The position numbers were made by a program, and so were the translations under genes. A stretch of 64,000 nt of DNA. Source: Hoeflea sp. IMCC20628. Lineage in GTDB: Bacteria > Pseudomonadota > Alphaproteobacteria > Rhizobiales > Rhizobiaceae. This document shows, in pieces, positions 19,503 to 27,936 of the stretch (its first letter is position 1; each line of letters begins with the position of its first letter). Under the pieces are notes generated by a model. That model saw nothing but the letters and a program-made list of their open reading frames with translations. It was not told where the DNA came from and searched no databases. The stretch covers positions 4,537,662 to 4,601,661 of the forward strand of contig NZ_CP011479.1 of NCBI RefSeq assembly GCF_001011155.1. Reading direction: 5' to 3'.

Positions 19503-20207
19503 ATGCACCGTTCAAACCGCCTGTTCGAAATCATCCAGATTCTGCGGTCTGCCAGCCGGCCTATGACGGCTGAGGTTCTGTCCGGAAAACTGGAAGTCTC
19601 GGTCCGGACGGTCTATCGCGACATTTCCGCACTGCAGATGATGAGCACGCCGATCGAGGGCGAACCGGGCATCGGCTATGTGATGCGCCGCGGCTATGAT
19701 CTGCCGCCGCTCAATTTTGATCTTGAGGAGGTCGAGGCGCTGCGCGTCGGGCTGGCATTGTTGTCGCGCACCGGCGACAGCGCCCTGTTGCGGGCCGCCG
19801 GCCGGATCCACGAAAAGATTGACGCGCTGCACGGCCCGGCTGACTGGCTGCAGGTTGCGCCCTGGGGAGCGCCGCCGGATGATCCGGCCAAGGGATGCGT
19901 GTCCGTGTCGGTACTGCGCGATGCGATCCGCAACGAACGCAAGCTCGAGCTGACCTATCAGGATGAACAGCGCTGCCAGACCATCAGGACGGTGCGGCCG
20001 CTGGCGCTGGTTTACCACCTGGAATGCGTCATGCTGGCGTGCTGGTGCGAGTTTCGGGCGGCGTTCCGGCATTTCCGCACCGACCGGATTTACGGCTGTG
20101 AGCTGCTAGAGGACAATTTTGCCGGACAGGGCGATGTGCTAAGGGCGATGTGGCCTGATCTCAATCGCTGGGACGCCGCGGCCGCGCTGCCTGCCAACCC
20201 GGTTTGA
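19503..20207 (+). CDS. YafY-type transcriptional regulator (HTH + WYL domain)
   Basis: The 234-residue DNA-binding protein has an N-terminal HTH_11 domain (RLFEIIQILRSASRPMTAEV, then VSVRTVYRDISALQ). A WYL ligand-binding domain follows, with RPLALVYHLECVMLACWCEF and the downstream FRTDRIYGCEL. WYL domains sense small ligands or nucleic acids. GAGGA at 19491-19495 supports the ATG at 19503 over the TTG two codons upstream. The operator-like repeat just upstream suggests it controls itself and the divergent small gene. Confidence 0.9.
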   Translation: MHRSNRLFEIIQILRSASRPMTAEVLSGKLEVSVRTVYRDISALQMMSTPIEGEPGIGYVMRRGYDLPPLNFDLEEVEALRVGLALLSRTGDSALLRAAGRIHEKIDALHGPADWLQVAPWGAPPDDPAKGCVSVSVLRDAIRNERKLELTYQDEQRCQTIRTVRPLALVYHLECVMLACWCEFRAAFRHFRTDRIYGCELLEDNFAGQGDVLRAMWPDLNRWDAAAALPANPV

Positions 20208-20232
20208 TCGGCGGATCTCCGCGCCTCAACGC

Positions 20233-20258
20233 AAAAAGGCCGGTTGCCCGGCCTTTCT
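20233..20258. terminator. Bidirectional terminator
   Basis: AAAGGCCGG (20235-20243) pairs with CCGGCCTTT (20248-20256) around a TTGC loop. It lies between the convergent WYL regulator and IalB-like gene. The minus-strand side has five T residues (20233-20237), the plus side three, so it can serve both genes but better the minus one. Confidence 0.8.
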
Positions 20259-20283
20259 GAAATTGTCGGATGACTGCAACGGC

Positions 20284-20787
20284 TTATTTGCAGCTTGCAA
20301 TCTGGTCGAGTGCGGCGGTCACGCCCTTCAGCGAATAGCTGTAGGAGGTGTCGGTGCCGCGGCGCGAAACGGCCTTGACCGTCATCGAGCTGCCGGCCTT
20401 CATTGCCGCAACCAATTGCGGTTCCTGGGCGGCGTTTTCCACCCAAGCCGAATTGCCGCGTGTAAACAGGCTGAAGTTACGCCCGTCGACATTGACAGTG
20501 ACCTTCGATGATTCCTGCAGCGGATAGCCCATCATGGCATTCGGTTCGTAGCTGACATTCTGGCCTGGCCGCTGTGAGATCAGGAAAAACATATCGCCAT
20601 GGTCAACATTGGTCGGTGCAGAACTGATCGGCAATGACAGCACATAGCAGACCTTGCCGCCGGCTGAATCGTACGAATACGCTCCCCAGGCATCAAACTG
20701 CTTTATTCTGGTCGGCGATTGCGCGGCGGCGGCGGCGGTCAAAACGAATAACGCCGTCACTGCGGTTGCGATTGTCTTCCCAAACAT
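20284..20787 (-). CDS. Invasion-associated locus B (IalB) family secreted protein
   Basis: The 167-residue protein has a clear signal peptide (MFGKTIATAVTALFVLTAAA, cut after about AAAQ). An IalB-like beta-rich domain follows: WGAYSYDSAGGKVCYVLS near residue 32 and a C-terminal Cys that could bridge. IalB of Bartonella aids erythrocyte invasion, but homologues are common in free-living rhizobia and probably help envelope integrity. AGGAAAG precedes the ATG at 20787; the longer open frame to 20868 is not needed. Confidence 0.88.
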   Translation of the reverse strand: MFGKTIATAVTALFVLTAAAAAQSPTRIKQFDAWGAYSYDSAGGKVCYVLSLPISSAPTNVDHGDMFFLISQRPGQNVSYEPNAMMGYPLQESSKVTVNVDGRNFSLFTRGNSAWVENAAQEPQLVAAMKAGSSMTVKAVSRRGTDTSYSYSLKGVTAALDQIASCK

Positions 20788-21080
20788 AGCTTTCCTACCG
20801 GTTCTTAATCTGATTCTCTGGACCTCTGGTCCTGACAGTTCCCGCTCGTTGCGAGGTGATTGTTTCATTTTGACTTAATCCTGGTTACCAAACCGTCAAT
20901 ATCGCCCACGTCATTTGGCAAGCTTGTCGCAGGCGCGGTTGGCCGTGTCCCTTACTCACCGTTTGTAACAACCTGAATCTGGCAACAGTTTGACCTTTGT
21001 AAAATTCCGTGTCCGTGTTGATATGATGGCAACGGGGTGGCATTTGGTTACCACCATGCATAGGGGCCGTGCAGTCTTAG

Positions 21081-21656
21081 ATGTCGGATGAGTTGAAAAT
21101 GCGGTTCGCCCGTCTCGCAGAGGCGGTTGCCGTCAGGCGGGATCAGAAGGCTTTTGCCGAACTTTTCGATTATTTCGCACCGCGGCTCAAAGCCTATCTG
21201 CGGCGGCTCGGCATGGAACCCTCCCAGGCCGAGGAAATGACCCAGGAGGTCATGATCGTGCTCTGGCACAAGGCGGCGCTGTTTGATCCGGTCAAATCCT
21301 CGCTCGCAACCTGGTTGTTCCGGGTGGCGCGCAATCGTCGCATCGACGCGCTTCGACGCGACAAATCGAGCCTGCTCGATCCGGACGATCCGGCATTGCA
21401 GCCCTCGCAGCCCGAAGCAGCCGACGACGCAATGGACGCCGAGCACCGCGACGAGCGGGTTCGCAAGGCGATGCTTGATTTGCCCGAAGAACAGGCTTTG
21501 CTGGTCCGGCAGGCATTTTTTCTGGGAAAGTCGCACAGCCAGATCGCCGATGACACCGGTTTGCCGCTGGGCACGGTCAAATCGCGCATCCGGCTGGCAT
21601 TTTCACGGCTGCGCCGGACTCTTGAAAATGATGATGGCGACATGACATTGCATTGA
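21081..21656 (+). CDS. ECF sigma factor, ECF11/RpoE-ChrR type, without its anti-sigma gene
   Basis: The 191-residue sigma factor directs RNA polymerase to stress promoters. Region 2 is at about 25-90 (AEEMTQEVMIVLWHKA and WLFRVARNRRIDALRR) and region 4 at about 130-185 (SHSQIADDTGLPLGTVKSRI). These sequences resemble the RpoE branch that senses singlet oxygen with the zinc anti-sigma ChrR. ChrR normally follows in an operon, but downstream here is only a short gap and an opposite-strand gene. The sigma ends in MTLH, similar to how ChrR proteins begin. This may hint at a past deletion (inference). Confidence 0.9.
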   Translation: MSDELKMRFARLAEAVAVRRDQKAFAELFDYFAPRLKAYLRRLGMEPSQAEEMTQEVMIVLWHKAALFDPVKSSLATWLFRVARNRRIDALRRDKSSLLDPDDPALQPSQPEAADDAMDAEHRDERVRKAMLDLPEEQALLVRQAFFLGKSHSQIADDTGLPLGTVKSRIRLAFSRLRRTLENDDGDMTLH

Positions 21657-21705
21657 GGCGTCAGACGCAGTCGCAGGCTAACGGAGATTCCGCCGTGTAA
21701 GCCGG

Positions 21706-22101
21706 TCAGTCCGGCTTCTTGTTGGCGGCGAAATTAGCCAGTGATGTGCGGGCTGCAATCCGGTGCGCTTCGGTCAGGTTCGAGCGCACGGTGGCAATGG
21801 CGAGAGACAGCACCGCAATATCATCGGAAAATCCGACAAAGGCCAGAATGTCCGGGATCGCGTCCATCGGCATGATGAAATAGGCCAGCGCGCCAAACAG
21901 AACCGCCTTGGACTTGCCCGGCGTTCTTGGGTCGAGCGCGCAATAGTAAGATGCCACCACATCCTCGGCGAAAGGGATCTGCCCGGCAGCCTTGCGAAAG
22001 GTGCGCCAGAACCCGGCCTTGATCGAGGTTTCGTCCGCACCTGCGCCGGTGTCGCCGGTTTTCTGACCCGGCTCGAGGATTTCGCCTTCCAGAGTGGTCA
22101 T
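21706..22101 (-). CDS. DUF1232 (YkvA family) protein
   Basis: The 131-residue protein contains the DUF1232 core YFIMPMDAIPDILAFVGFSDD near residue 70 (key part YFIMPMDAIPD), a short membrane-associated helical pair of unknown function. CACGGAGGA stands right before the ATG at 22101. It is convergent with the sigma-factor gene, 49 bases apart, and not obviously in an operon. Confidence 0.88.
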   Translation of the reverse strand: MTTLEGEILEPGQKTGDTGAGADETSIKAGFWRTFRKAAGQIPFAEDVVASYYCALDPRTPGKSKAVLFGALAYFIMPMDAIPDILAFVGFSDDIAVLSLAIATVRSNLTEAHRIAARTSLANFAANKKPD

Positions 22102-22236
22102 GCTGTGTCCTCCGTGTTTCATCTTGCATTATATGGCTATTTGCCCGGCCTGCTTCAATACCGGGGCATTCCGAGCAGCTTTCGGTTTTGGCGCGTGTTT
22201 TTGCCGAAAACCGGTTCCCGCTTTTCGGAACACGCT

Positions 22237-22542
22237 TTAATGCCCGGAACTGCCGACGATGCGGTCCATGGCGATGGCCAGATCGAAATCCAGAGCGGTC
22301 AGGCCGCCGGCATCATGGGTGGTCAGCCGCACTTCGACGGTGCGGTAGACGTTCTTCCACTCGGGATGATGATCGAGCTTTTCCGCCACAAGGGCTGCTC
22401 GCGTCATGAAGCCGAAGGCCTCGCTGAAATTGGCGAATTTGAAGGACTTCGACAGCGCTGTCTCGCCCGCGTCGATTTCCCAGGAAGAAACTGTGGCAAG
22501 CAATTCGGAAATGGCTGTGCTATCGAATTTTTGGCGCTTCAT
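22237..22542 (-). CDS. phhB: 4a-hydroxytetrahydrobiopterin dehydratase (pterin carbinolamine dehydratase)
   Basis: The 101-residue enzyme recycles the pterin cofactor of aromatic-amino-acid hydroxylases, or acts in related pterin chemistry. The signature [20 protein letters not shown] at residues 53-72 contains the paired His residues, and the C-terminal [11 protein letters not shown] completes the fold. GGAGG precedes the ATG at 22542. There is no phenylalanine hydroxylase gene nearby, so a partner lies elsewhere or it serves another pterin reaction. Confidence 0.93.
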   Translation of the reverse strand: MKRQKFDSTAISELLATVSSWEIDAGETALSKSFKFANFSEAFGFMTRAALVAEKLDHHPEWKNVYRTVEVRLTTHDAGGLTALDFDLAIAMDRIVGSSGH

Positions 22543-22575
22543 GGCGTCCTCCAGGATTAACAGGGCAAGTTCACA

Positions 22576-23094
22576 ATGGAACCTAACGCATCGGATGGCG
22601 GAAAAAAGGTGCAAATTTCGGTTCTTTTTGTCTGCATGGGCAATATTTGCCGTTCACCCCTGGCCGAAGGCATCCTGCGGCGTGGCCTTTGTGATGCCGG
22701 ACTTGCGGAACATGTGCACATCGATTCGGCCGGAACCGGCAATTGGCATCAGGGCGATGCGCCTGACCCACGTTCGGTTGCCACAGCCGCCAATCACGGC
22801 ATCGACATTTCCGCCCAGCGGGCGCGAACGGTGGTGCCGGAGGATTTTGATCGTTTTGACCTGATCCTGGCGATGGACCGCTCCAATGAAGCCGGTCTGA
22901 TGGCGCGGGCGCCCTCTTCGAGGCGGGACAGGGTTTTCCTGTTTCTCGAGTACACGCTGGCTGGCCGTGCCGATGTGCCTGACCCCTATCATGGCGGCGC
23001 CACCGGTTTTGAGGACGTCTATCAGTTGTTGCTTGAGGGCTGTAGCGAGCTGGTCCCCAGGCTCGGCAGGGAATTGCGCCAGCCGAGCGGATAG
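22576..23094 (+). CDS. Low-molecular-weight protein-tyrosine phosphatase
   Basis: The 172-residue phosphatase has the catalytic P-loop [11 protein letters not shown] (CX5RS) at residues 18-28, the [17 protein letters not shown] segment near 51 and the acid loop VPDPYHGG near 136. It removes phosphate from tyrosine in small proteins or from low-molecular substrates. It is divergent from phhB, 33 bases apart. Its last 73 bases overlap the 3' end of thpR on the other strand. Confidence 0.93.
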   Translation: MEPNASDGGKKVQISVLFVCMGNICRSPLAEGILRRGLCDAGLAEHVHIDSAGTGNWHQGDAPDPRSVATAANHGIDISAQRARTVVPEDFDRFDLILAMDRSNEAGLMARAPSSRRDRVFLFLEYTLAGRADVPDPYHGGATGFEDVYQLLLEGCSELVPRLGRELRQPSG

Positions 23095-23612
23095 GCTTCC
23101 TCGACGATATAGGGGCCGCCGCCGACCGAATCACGTGATGACATCACCACGAATCGCCCGACTTCGAAGGGCAATGTGCAGAAATTGCCGCGGCCGCCCA
23201 GATATTCGACCACATCGCCCACCCGCGGATTGCGCAGCCGTGCCAGCGAGACATGCGGCGCGAACCGGCGCGGATCCGGCGGCAGGCCGTGGCGCTGGCA
23301 GATCCGCTCGATCTCGGCCTGCAGTGCCTTGAGTTCATTTGACGGAGACACGCCGGCCCAGATCGAATGCGGCCGCTTTGAGCCGAAAGACCCCATGCCT
23401 GATAGCGATAGTGAAAAGGATGACCGGTCGATCCGGTCGAAGGCGCTGACCAGTTCATCGGCGGTGGGACCGTCGACGTCTCCGATAAAGCGCAAGGTGA
23501 TGTGGTAATTCTCGACATCCATCCAGCGTGCGCCGGGTAGTCCGCCGCGCAACAATGACAGCGACATGGCTGCATCGCGCGGGATCTCGAGAGCGGTAAA
23601 AAGCCTTGGCAT
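23022..23612 (-). CDS. thpR: RNA 2',3'-cyclic phosphodiesterase (2'-5' RNA ligase family)
   Basis: This is a 2H phosphoesterase. The two catalytic tetrapeptides are NYHITLRFIG (HxT) near residue 38 and APHVSLARL (HxS) near 119, in a 196-residue protein that starts MPRLFTALEIPRDA. Family members open 2',3'-cyclic phosphate ends of RNA. The C-terminal 25 residues are encoded antisense to the end of the phosphatase gene and are not conserved in style, so the protein may be somewhat longer than its relatives. Confidence 0.9.
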   Translation of the reverse strand: MPRLFTALEIPRDAAMSLSLLRGGLPGARWMDVENYHITLRFIGDVDGPTADELVSAFDRIDRSSFSLSLSGMGSFGSKRPHSIWAGVSPSNELKALQAEIERICQRHGLPPDPRRFAPHVSLARLRNPRVGDVVEYLGGRGNFCTLPFEVGRFVVMSSRDSVGGGPYIVEEAYPLGWRNSLPSLGTSSLQPSSNN

Positions 23613-23707
23613 CGCTGTTTCCCCCGAATCGTCGGATGTGCCCAGCGAATCACGACATGGCCGTCAGGGCAAGTTCCAAGATCAAGGGTTTTGACCGCCA
23701 AAATGCC

Positions 23708-24370
23708 CTATGGGTTCTTGATCTGCTCAATGAACTGCTCCGCCACAGGCAGGATGTTTTCAACCATCTTGTTGATTCCACTTGCATTCGGATGCATGCC
23801 GTCAGGCAATTGCAGGGCTGAATTGCCGGTCACCCCGTCGAGAAAAAAAGGATAGAGCAAAAGTTCATGCTCGCTGGCCAGTTCGGGATAGATCGCATTG
23901 AACGCCGTTTCATAGTCGGTGCCCAGATTGGGCGGGGCGAGCATGCCGGCGAGCAGCACCGGAATGCCGCGTTCCTTGAGCCGCGAGATCATTGCCTCGA
24001 GGTTTTCACGGCTGGTTTCGGGCGGCAGGCCACGCAGTGCGTCATTGGCGCCGAGTTCGAGAATCACGCCGTCAACACCGTCGGGGATCGACCAGTCGAG
24101 CCGCGCCAGGCCGCCGGATGTGGTGTCGCCCGACACTCCGGCATCAATGATTTCAACATCGTGCCCGCGTTGTTGAAGTGCCGCCTGCAATTGTGCGGGG
24201 AAGCCTTGATCGCCTTGCAGCTGGTAACCTGCCATCAGGCTGTCGCCAAAGCCGACCAGCTTCAATGGAGCTTCGGCGAAGGCGCGTTCGGGCATGGAAA
24301 CCATGCCCAGTGTCAAAAACAATGCGGCCGCCAGTCCGGCAATCGCATGGGTCAAACCTTTAAATTGCAT
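23708..24370 (-). CDS. tesA: SGNH-hydrolase: arylesterase / acyl-CoA thioesterase I (TesA-like)
   Basis: The 220-residue exported esterase has a signal peptide of about 32 residues. The SGNH blocks follow: GFGDSLMAGY (nucleophile Ser), GVSGDTTSGGL, LELGANDALRG (GxND) and DGMHPNASG (Asp-His). It sits divergently next to a lipoprotein-type ABC transporter, as tesA does beside ybbA-ybbP in E. coli. It probably acts on lipid-derived esters in the periplasm. Confidence 0.93.
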   Translation of the reverse strand: MQFKGLTHAIAGLAAALFLTLGMVSMPERAFAEAPLKLVGFGDSLMAGYQLQGDQGFPAQLQAALQQRGHDVEIIDAGVSGDTTSGGLARLDWSIPDGVDGVILELGANDALRGLPPETSRENLEAMISRLKERGIPVLLAGMLAPPNLGTDYETAFNAIYPELASEHELLLYPFFLDGVTGNSALQLPDGMHPNASGINKMVENILPVAEQFIEQIKNP

Positions 24371-24442
24371 GGCAAGGGTCCTAAGTGCTCGTGATCAACT
24401 GGCTCGCGCCCGCCTGTTTCTTTCATATAGGATGTTCATCCC

Positions 24443-25168
24443 GTGTCTCAATCCATTGCCGAACCCATTGTCACACTCAGGCAGGCTCATCTGACGCTGG
24501 GCAAGGGCGCGTCGTCCGTACATGTGCTCAAGGGCATCGACATCGATATCGCCGCGGGCGAATCAGTCGGCATCGTCGGACCGTCCGGATCGGGAAAATC
24601 TACGCTTCTGATGGTGATTGCAGGGCTCGAACGGCTGGATTCGGGAGAAGTCAATGTCGCAGGCAATGCGCTGCATGGGTTGAGCGAGGATGCGGTCGCG
24701 GCTGTGCGGGGCCGCTCGATCGGCATCGTGTTCCAGTCATTTCATCTTATTCCCAACATGACGGCGCTCGAAAACGTCGCCGTTCCGCTCGAGCTGGCTG
24801 GCAAACCCGACGCTTTTGAGCGGGCGCGGGCGGAATTGATCGCGGTCGGCCTCGGTGACCGCCTGACCCATTATCCGGGCCAATTGTCTGGCGGCGAACA
24901 ACAGCGCGTGGCGATTGCCCGGGCACTGGCGCCGGATCCGGCGCTGATCGTGGCCGATGAGCCCACCGGCAATCTCGATGGCGAAACCGGACGGCAAATC
25001 ACCGACCTGTTGTTTGCCAAGCAAGCCGAGCGCGGCACGACCCTGATGCTGGTGACCCACGACGTGACGCTGGCGGCGCGCTGCGACCGGCAGATTGCGG
25101 TGCGGTCGGGCCGGATTGTCGGCGAGGAAACCTCATCGGCCCAGTCCTCCAGCAAGGTCGTGGCCTGA
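24443..25168 (+). CDS. ABC transporter ATP-binding protein, YbbA/LolD type
   Basis: The 241-residue ATPase has Walker A GPSGSGKST at residues 48-56, signature LSGGEQQRVAIARAL near 151 and Walker B with ADEPTGNLD. It belongs to the LolD/MacB/FtsE group that powers FtsX-like permeases rather than a solute channel. The start is GTG (24443), 72 bases from divergent tesA. Its stop overlaps the permease start (TGATG), so the two are translationally coupled. Confidence 0.93.
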   Translation: MSQSIAEPIVTLRQAHLTLGKGASSVHVLKGIDIDIAAGESVGIVGPSGSGKSTLLMVIAGLERLDSGEVNVAGNALHGLSEDAVAAVRGRSIGIVFQSFHLIPNMTALENVAVPLELAGKPDAFERARAELIAVGLGDRLTHYPGQLSGGEQQRVAIARALAPDPALIVADEPTGNLDGETGRQITDLLFAKQAERGTTLMLVTHDVTLAARCDRQIAVRSGRIVGEETSSAQSSSKVVA

Positions 25169-27753
25169 TGGCCGCGTCATCTTCGCAGACTGGTACTCAA
25201 ACCGGGGCAAACCGTCTGCGGCTCGGGCTTGCCGCCCGTCTGGCGCTGCGTGAATTGCGCGGCGGCCTTTCCGGGTTCTACATTTTTCTCGCCTGCGTGG
25301 CGCTTGGCACCGGGGCGATTGCCGGGGTCAATTCGGTCTCGCAGATGATGACCGGCTCGATTGCCTCGGAAGGCAAGACCATCCTGGGTGGCGATATCCG
25401 CTTTGAAATCGACAACCGTGACATCGGTGAAGTGGAACGGAGCTATATTGACGGGCTTGGCACCGTGTCGGAAGGCGTCAACATGCGCACCATGGCGCGA
25501 AAGACCGACGGCTCCGACCAGTCGCTGGTCGAACTGCGCGCCGTTGATGAGGCCTATCCACTGTATGGCGCCTTCGAGACGATGCCAGCGATGCCGATCG
25601 AGGCGGCATTTGCTGCCGAGGATGGTGTCTATGGCGCAGCCGTCGCGCAGATCCTGCTTGATCGTCTCGGCCTTGAAGTTGGCGACACAGTGCTTGTCGG
25701 CCAGGCCAGCCTGCAGATCCGCAGCGTCATTGCCACAGAGCCCGATGCGCTGTCGGAAGGTTTCGGCTTTGCGCCGCGGCTGATGATGTCACGCGATGCA
25801 CTTGATCAGGCCGGTCTTCTGCGCCCGGGCAGTCTGGTGGAGTTCAGCTACCGGGTGCGGCTTGCCGATCAAGCTTCTGCCGCAGAGCTTGCGGGTTTGC
25901 GCGATCAGTCGACCGAGCGCTTTCCCGATGCCGGCTGGCAGATTCGAACCAGCCAGAACGCGGCACCCTCGCTGACCCGTAATATCGAGCGTTTTTCGCA
26001 ATTCCTTACCCTGGTCGGCCTCACGGCGCTGATCGTCGGCGGCGTCGGCATTGCCAATTCGGTCCGGGCCTGGCTCGACGGCAAGCGCGGCGTCATCGCC
26101 ACGCTGAAATGCGTCGGCGCGCCCGTCAGACTGGTGGTGGCGATCTATCTGATCCAGGTGATGCTGATTGCCGGTTTCGGGGTGATTCTGGGGCTGCTGT
26201 TCGGCGCCGCGACCCCCTTTGTTGCCGCTGGCGCGCTGTCCGGCGTGATCCCGATTGCGGTCGAGGCGTCATTCTACCCGGCGTCGCTGGCCATTGCCGC
26301 GGGCTTCGGGCTGGTGACGGCGTTCGCCTTCGCCGTGCTGCCACTGGGCCGGGCCGGCGAGGTTCCGGCGACGGCGCTGTTTCGCCAGCAGGGGCTTGAG
26401 ACAAACGGGCTGCCACGCTGGCCCTATCTGCTGACCGCGGGTCTCACACTTGCTGCACTGGGCGCGGCTGCGATCTGGTTTGCCGATGACCGCCGCATTG
26501 CCATGGTGTTTGTTGCCGCCGTGATTGCGGCCTTCGTGGTGCTGCGTCTGGTCGGGTTTGCCGTGCAGGCAATAGCCAGAAGGTGGCCTGCTGTCCGGTC
26601 GACGCCGCTTCGGCTGGCGATCGGCAATATTCACCGCCCCGGCGCGCTGACCCCTTCGGTGGTGTTGTCGCTCGGTCTGGGTCTGGCGCTGTTGGTGACA
26701 TTGGCGCTGATCGACACCAATCTCAGGCGTGAACTCTCGGGAAACCTTCCGGAGAGGGCGCCAAACTTCTTCTTTGTCGACATCCAGTCCAACGAGATCG
26801 ACGGGTTCGAGAAAGTTGTCACCGATCTGGCACCGGGCGGTAAGGTCATCAAGGTGCCGATGCTGCGCGGTCGCATCACCCAGCTCAAGGGTGAAGACGT
26901 CAATGCGGAGAATGTGCCGGCCGAAGCCCGTTGGGTGCTCCGCGGCGATCGCGGCGTCACCTACGCCAAGAATCTTCCGGAAAATTCGAAACTGGACGCC
27001 GGTACATGGTGGGCGCCGGATTATGAAGGCGAACCTCTGGTTTCGTTTTCGGCCGAGGAAGCGCGCGAAATCGGCCTCGATGTCGGCGACAGCATCACCG
27101 TATCGGTGCTCGGGCGCTCGATCACGGCGAAAATTGCCAATCTGCGCGAAGTCGAATGGGAATCGCTGTCGATCAATTTCGTCATGGTGTTTTCACCCAA
27201 CACGTTTGCCGGCGCGCCGCATTCTTGGATGGCGACATTGTCCGATCCGGGTGCGGATGCTGCGCTCGAGGGTGAGATTTTGCGCAGCGTGACCCAGGCC
27301 TATCCGACGATCACCAGTGTCAGGGTCAAGGATGCGCTCGAGCTTGCCAACCGGCTGGTCGGGCAGATCGGCATTGCCATCCGTGCCGCAGCACTTGTGG
27401 CGCTGGTGGCGTCGGTGCTGGTGCTGGCCGGGGCACTGGCCGCCGGAAACCGCTCCCGCATTCACGATGCCGTGGTTCTCAAGACGTTAGGCGCGACAAG
27501 GGCGACGCTGATTCGTGCCTATGTCTATGAATATGGCCTGCTCGGGCTGGCCACTGCCATTTTCGCGCTGGCTTTCGGTGGCGTGGCGGCCTGGTTCGTG
27601 GTCAGCCAGATCATGACACTGCCGTCGAAGTTCATGCCCGACATCGCGCTGGCAACGCTTGCTGGCGCACTGATCCTCACCGTCGGCATCGGATTGCTGG
27701 GCACCTGGCGTGTGCTTGGACAAAAAGCCGCACCGGTTTTGCGGGAACTTTGA
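25168..27753 (+). CDS. FtsX-like ABC permease, YbbP type
   Basis: The 861-residue membrane protein has one N-terminal helix, a large periplasmic domain and two FtsX blocks of four helices each (about 275-400, and 490-520 with 730-855). The C-terminal block includes AALVALVASVLVLAGALAAG. It matches E. coli YbbP in length and layout. With the adjacent ATPase and TesA it forms the conserved tesA-ybbA-ybbP set, thought to act in extraction or handling of membrane lipids or lipoproteins; direct function is unproven. Confidence 0.9.
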   Translation: MAASSSQTGTQTGANRLRLGLAARLALRELRGGLSGFYIFLACVALGTGAIAGVNSVSQMMTGSIASEGKTILGGDIRFEIDNRDIGEVERSYIDGLGTVSEGVNMRTMARKTDGSDQSLVELRAVDEAYPLYGAFETMPAMPIEAAFAAEDGVYGAAVAQILLDRLGLEVGDTVLVGQASLQIRSVIATEPDALSEGFGFAPRLMMSRDALDQAGLLRPGSLVEFSYRVRLADQASAAELAGLRDQSTERFPDAGWQIRTSQNAAPSLTRNIERFSQFLTLVGLTALIVGGVGIANSVRAWLDGKRGVIATLKCVGAPVRLVVAIYLIQVMLIAGFGVILGLLFGAATPFVAAGALSGVIPIAVEASFYPASLAIAAGFGLVTAFAFAVLPLGRAGEVPATALFRQQGLETNGLPRWPYLLTAGLTLAALGAAAIWFADDRRIAMVFVAAVIAAFVVLRLVGFAVQAIARRWPAVRSTPLRLAIGNIHRPGALTPSVVLSLGLGLALLVTLALIDTNLRRELSGNLPERAPNFFFVDIQSNEIDGFEKVVTDLAPGGKVIKVPMLRGRITQLKGEDVNAENVPAEARWVLRGDRGVTYAKNLPENSKLDAGTWWAPDYEGEPLVSFSAEEAREIGLDVGDSITVSVLGRSITAKIANLREVEWESLSINFVMVFSPNTFAGAPHSWMATLSDPGADAALEGEILRSVTQAYPTITSVRVKDALELANRLVGQIGIAIRAAALVALVASVLVLAGALAAGNRSRIHDAVVLKTLGATRATLIRAYVYEYGLLGLATAIFALAFGGVAAWFVVSQIMTLPSKFMPDIALATLAGALILTVGIGLLGTWRVLGQKAAPVLREL

Positions 27754-27784
27754 GGTCCAGCTGACGGGTTTATTAAGCAAACAC

Positions 27785-27930
27785 ATAGGTTTCGGCGAAA
27801 CTTGGACCACAAGGGGTCTTGTCGTGGGCGCTGATCATGCTCATATTGTAAGGCAGGCATGCTGGAGCCCCACAGCGGCGCCTGGGATCTTGAACCCGAC
27901 ACCGTAACCAACATCGGGGCTTATAAAGAG
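27785..27930 (+). ncRNA. Candidate ybhL RNA leader
   Basis: The 183-base gap before the Bax-inhibitor gene can form several hairpins: ACAAG/CTTGT around a GGGT loop near 27812, CATGC/GCATG at about 27838-27863, and a GTGGG/CCCAC closing pair. A structured RNA called the ybhL motif was described upstream of ybhL homologues in Rhizobiales (Corbino et al. 2005). Gene context fits exactly, but I could not verify the consensus by eye. Edges are approximate. Confidence 0.45.
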
Positions 27931-27936
27931 GAAAAC

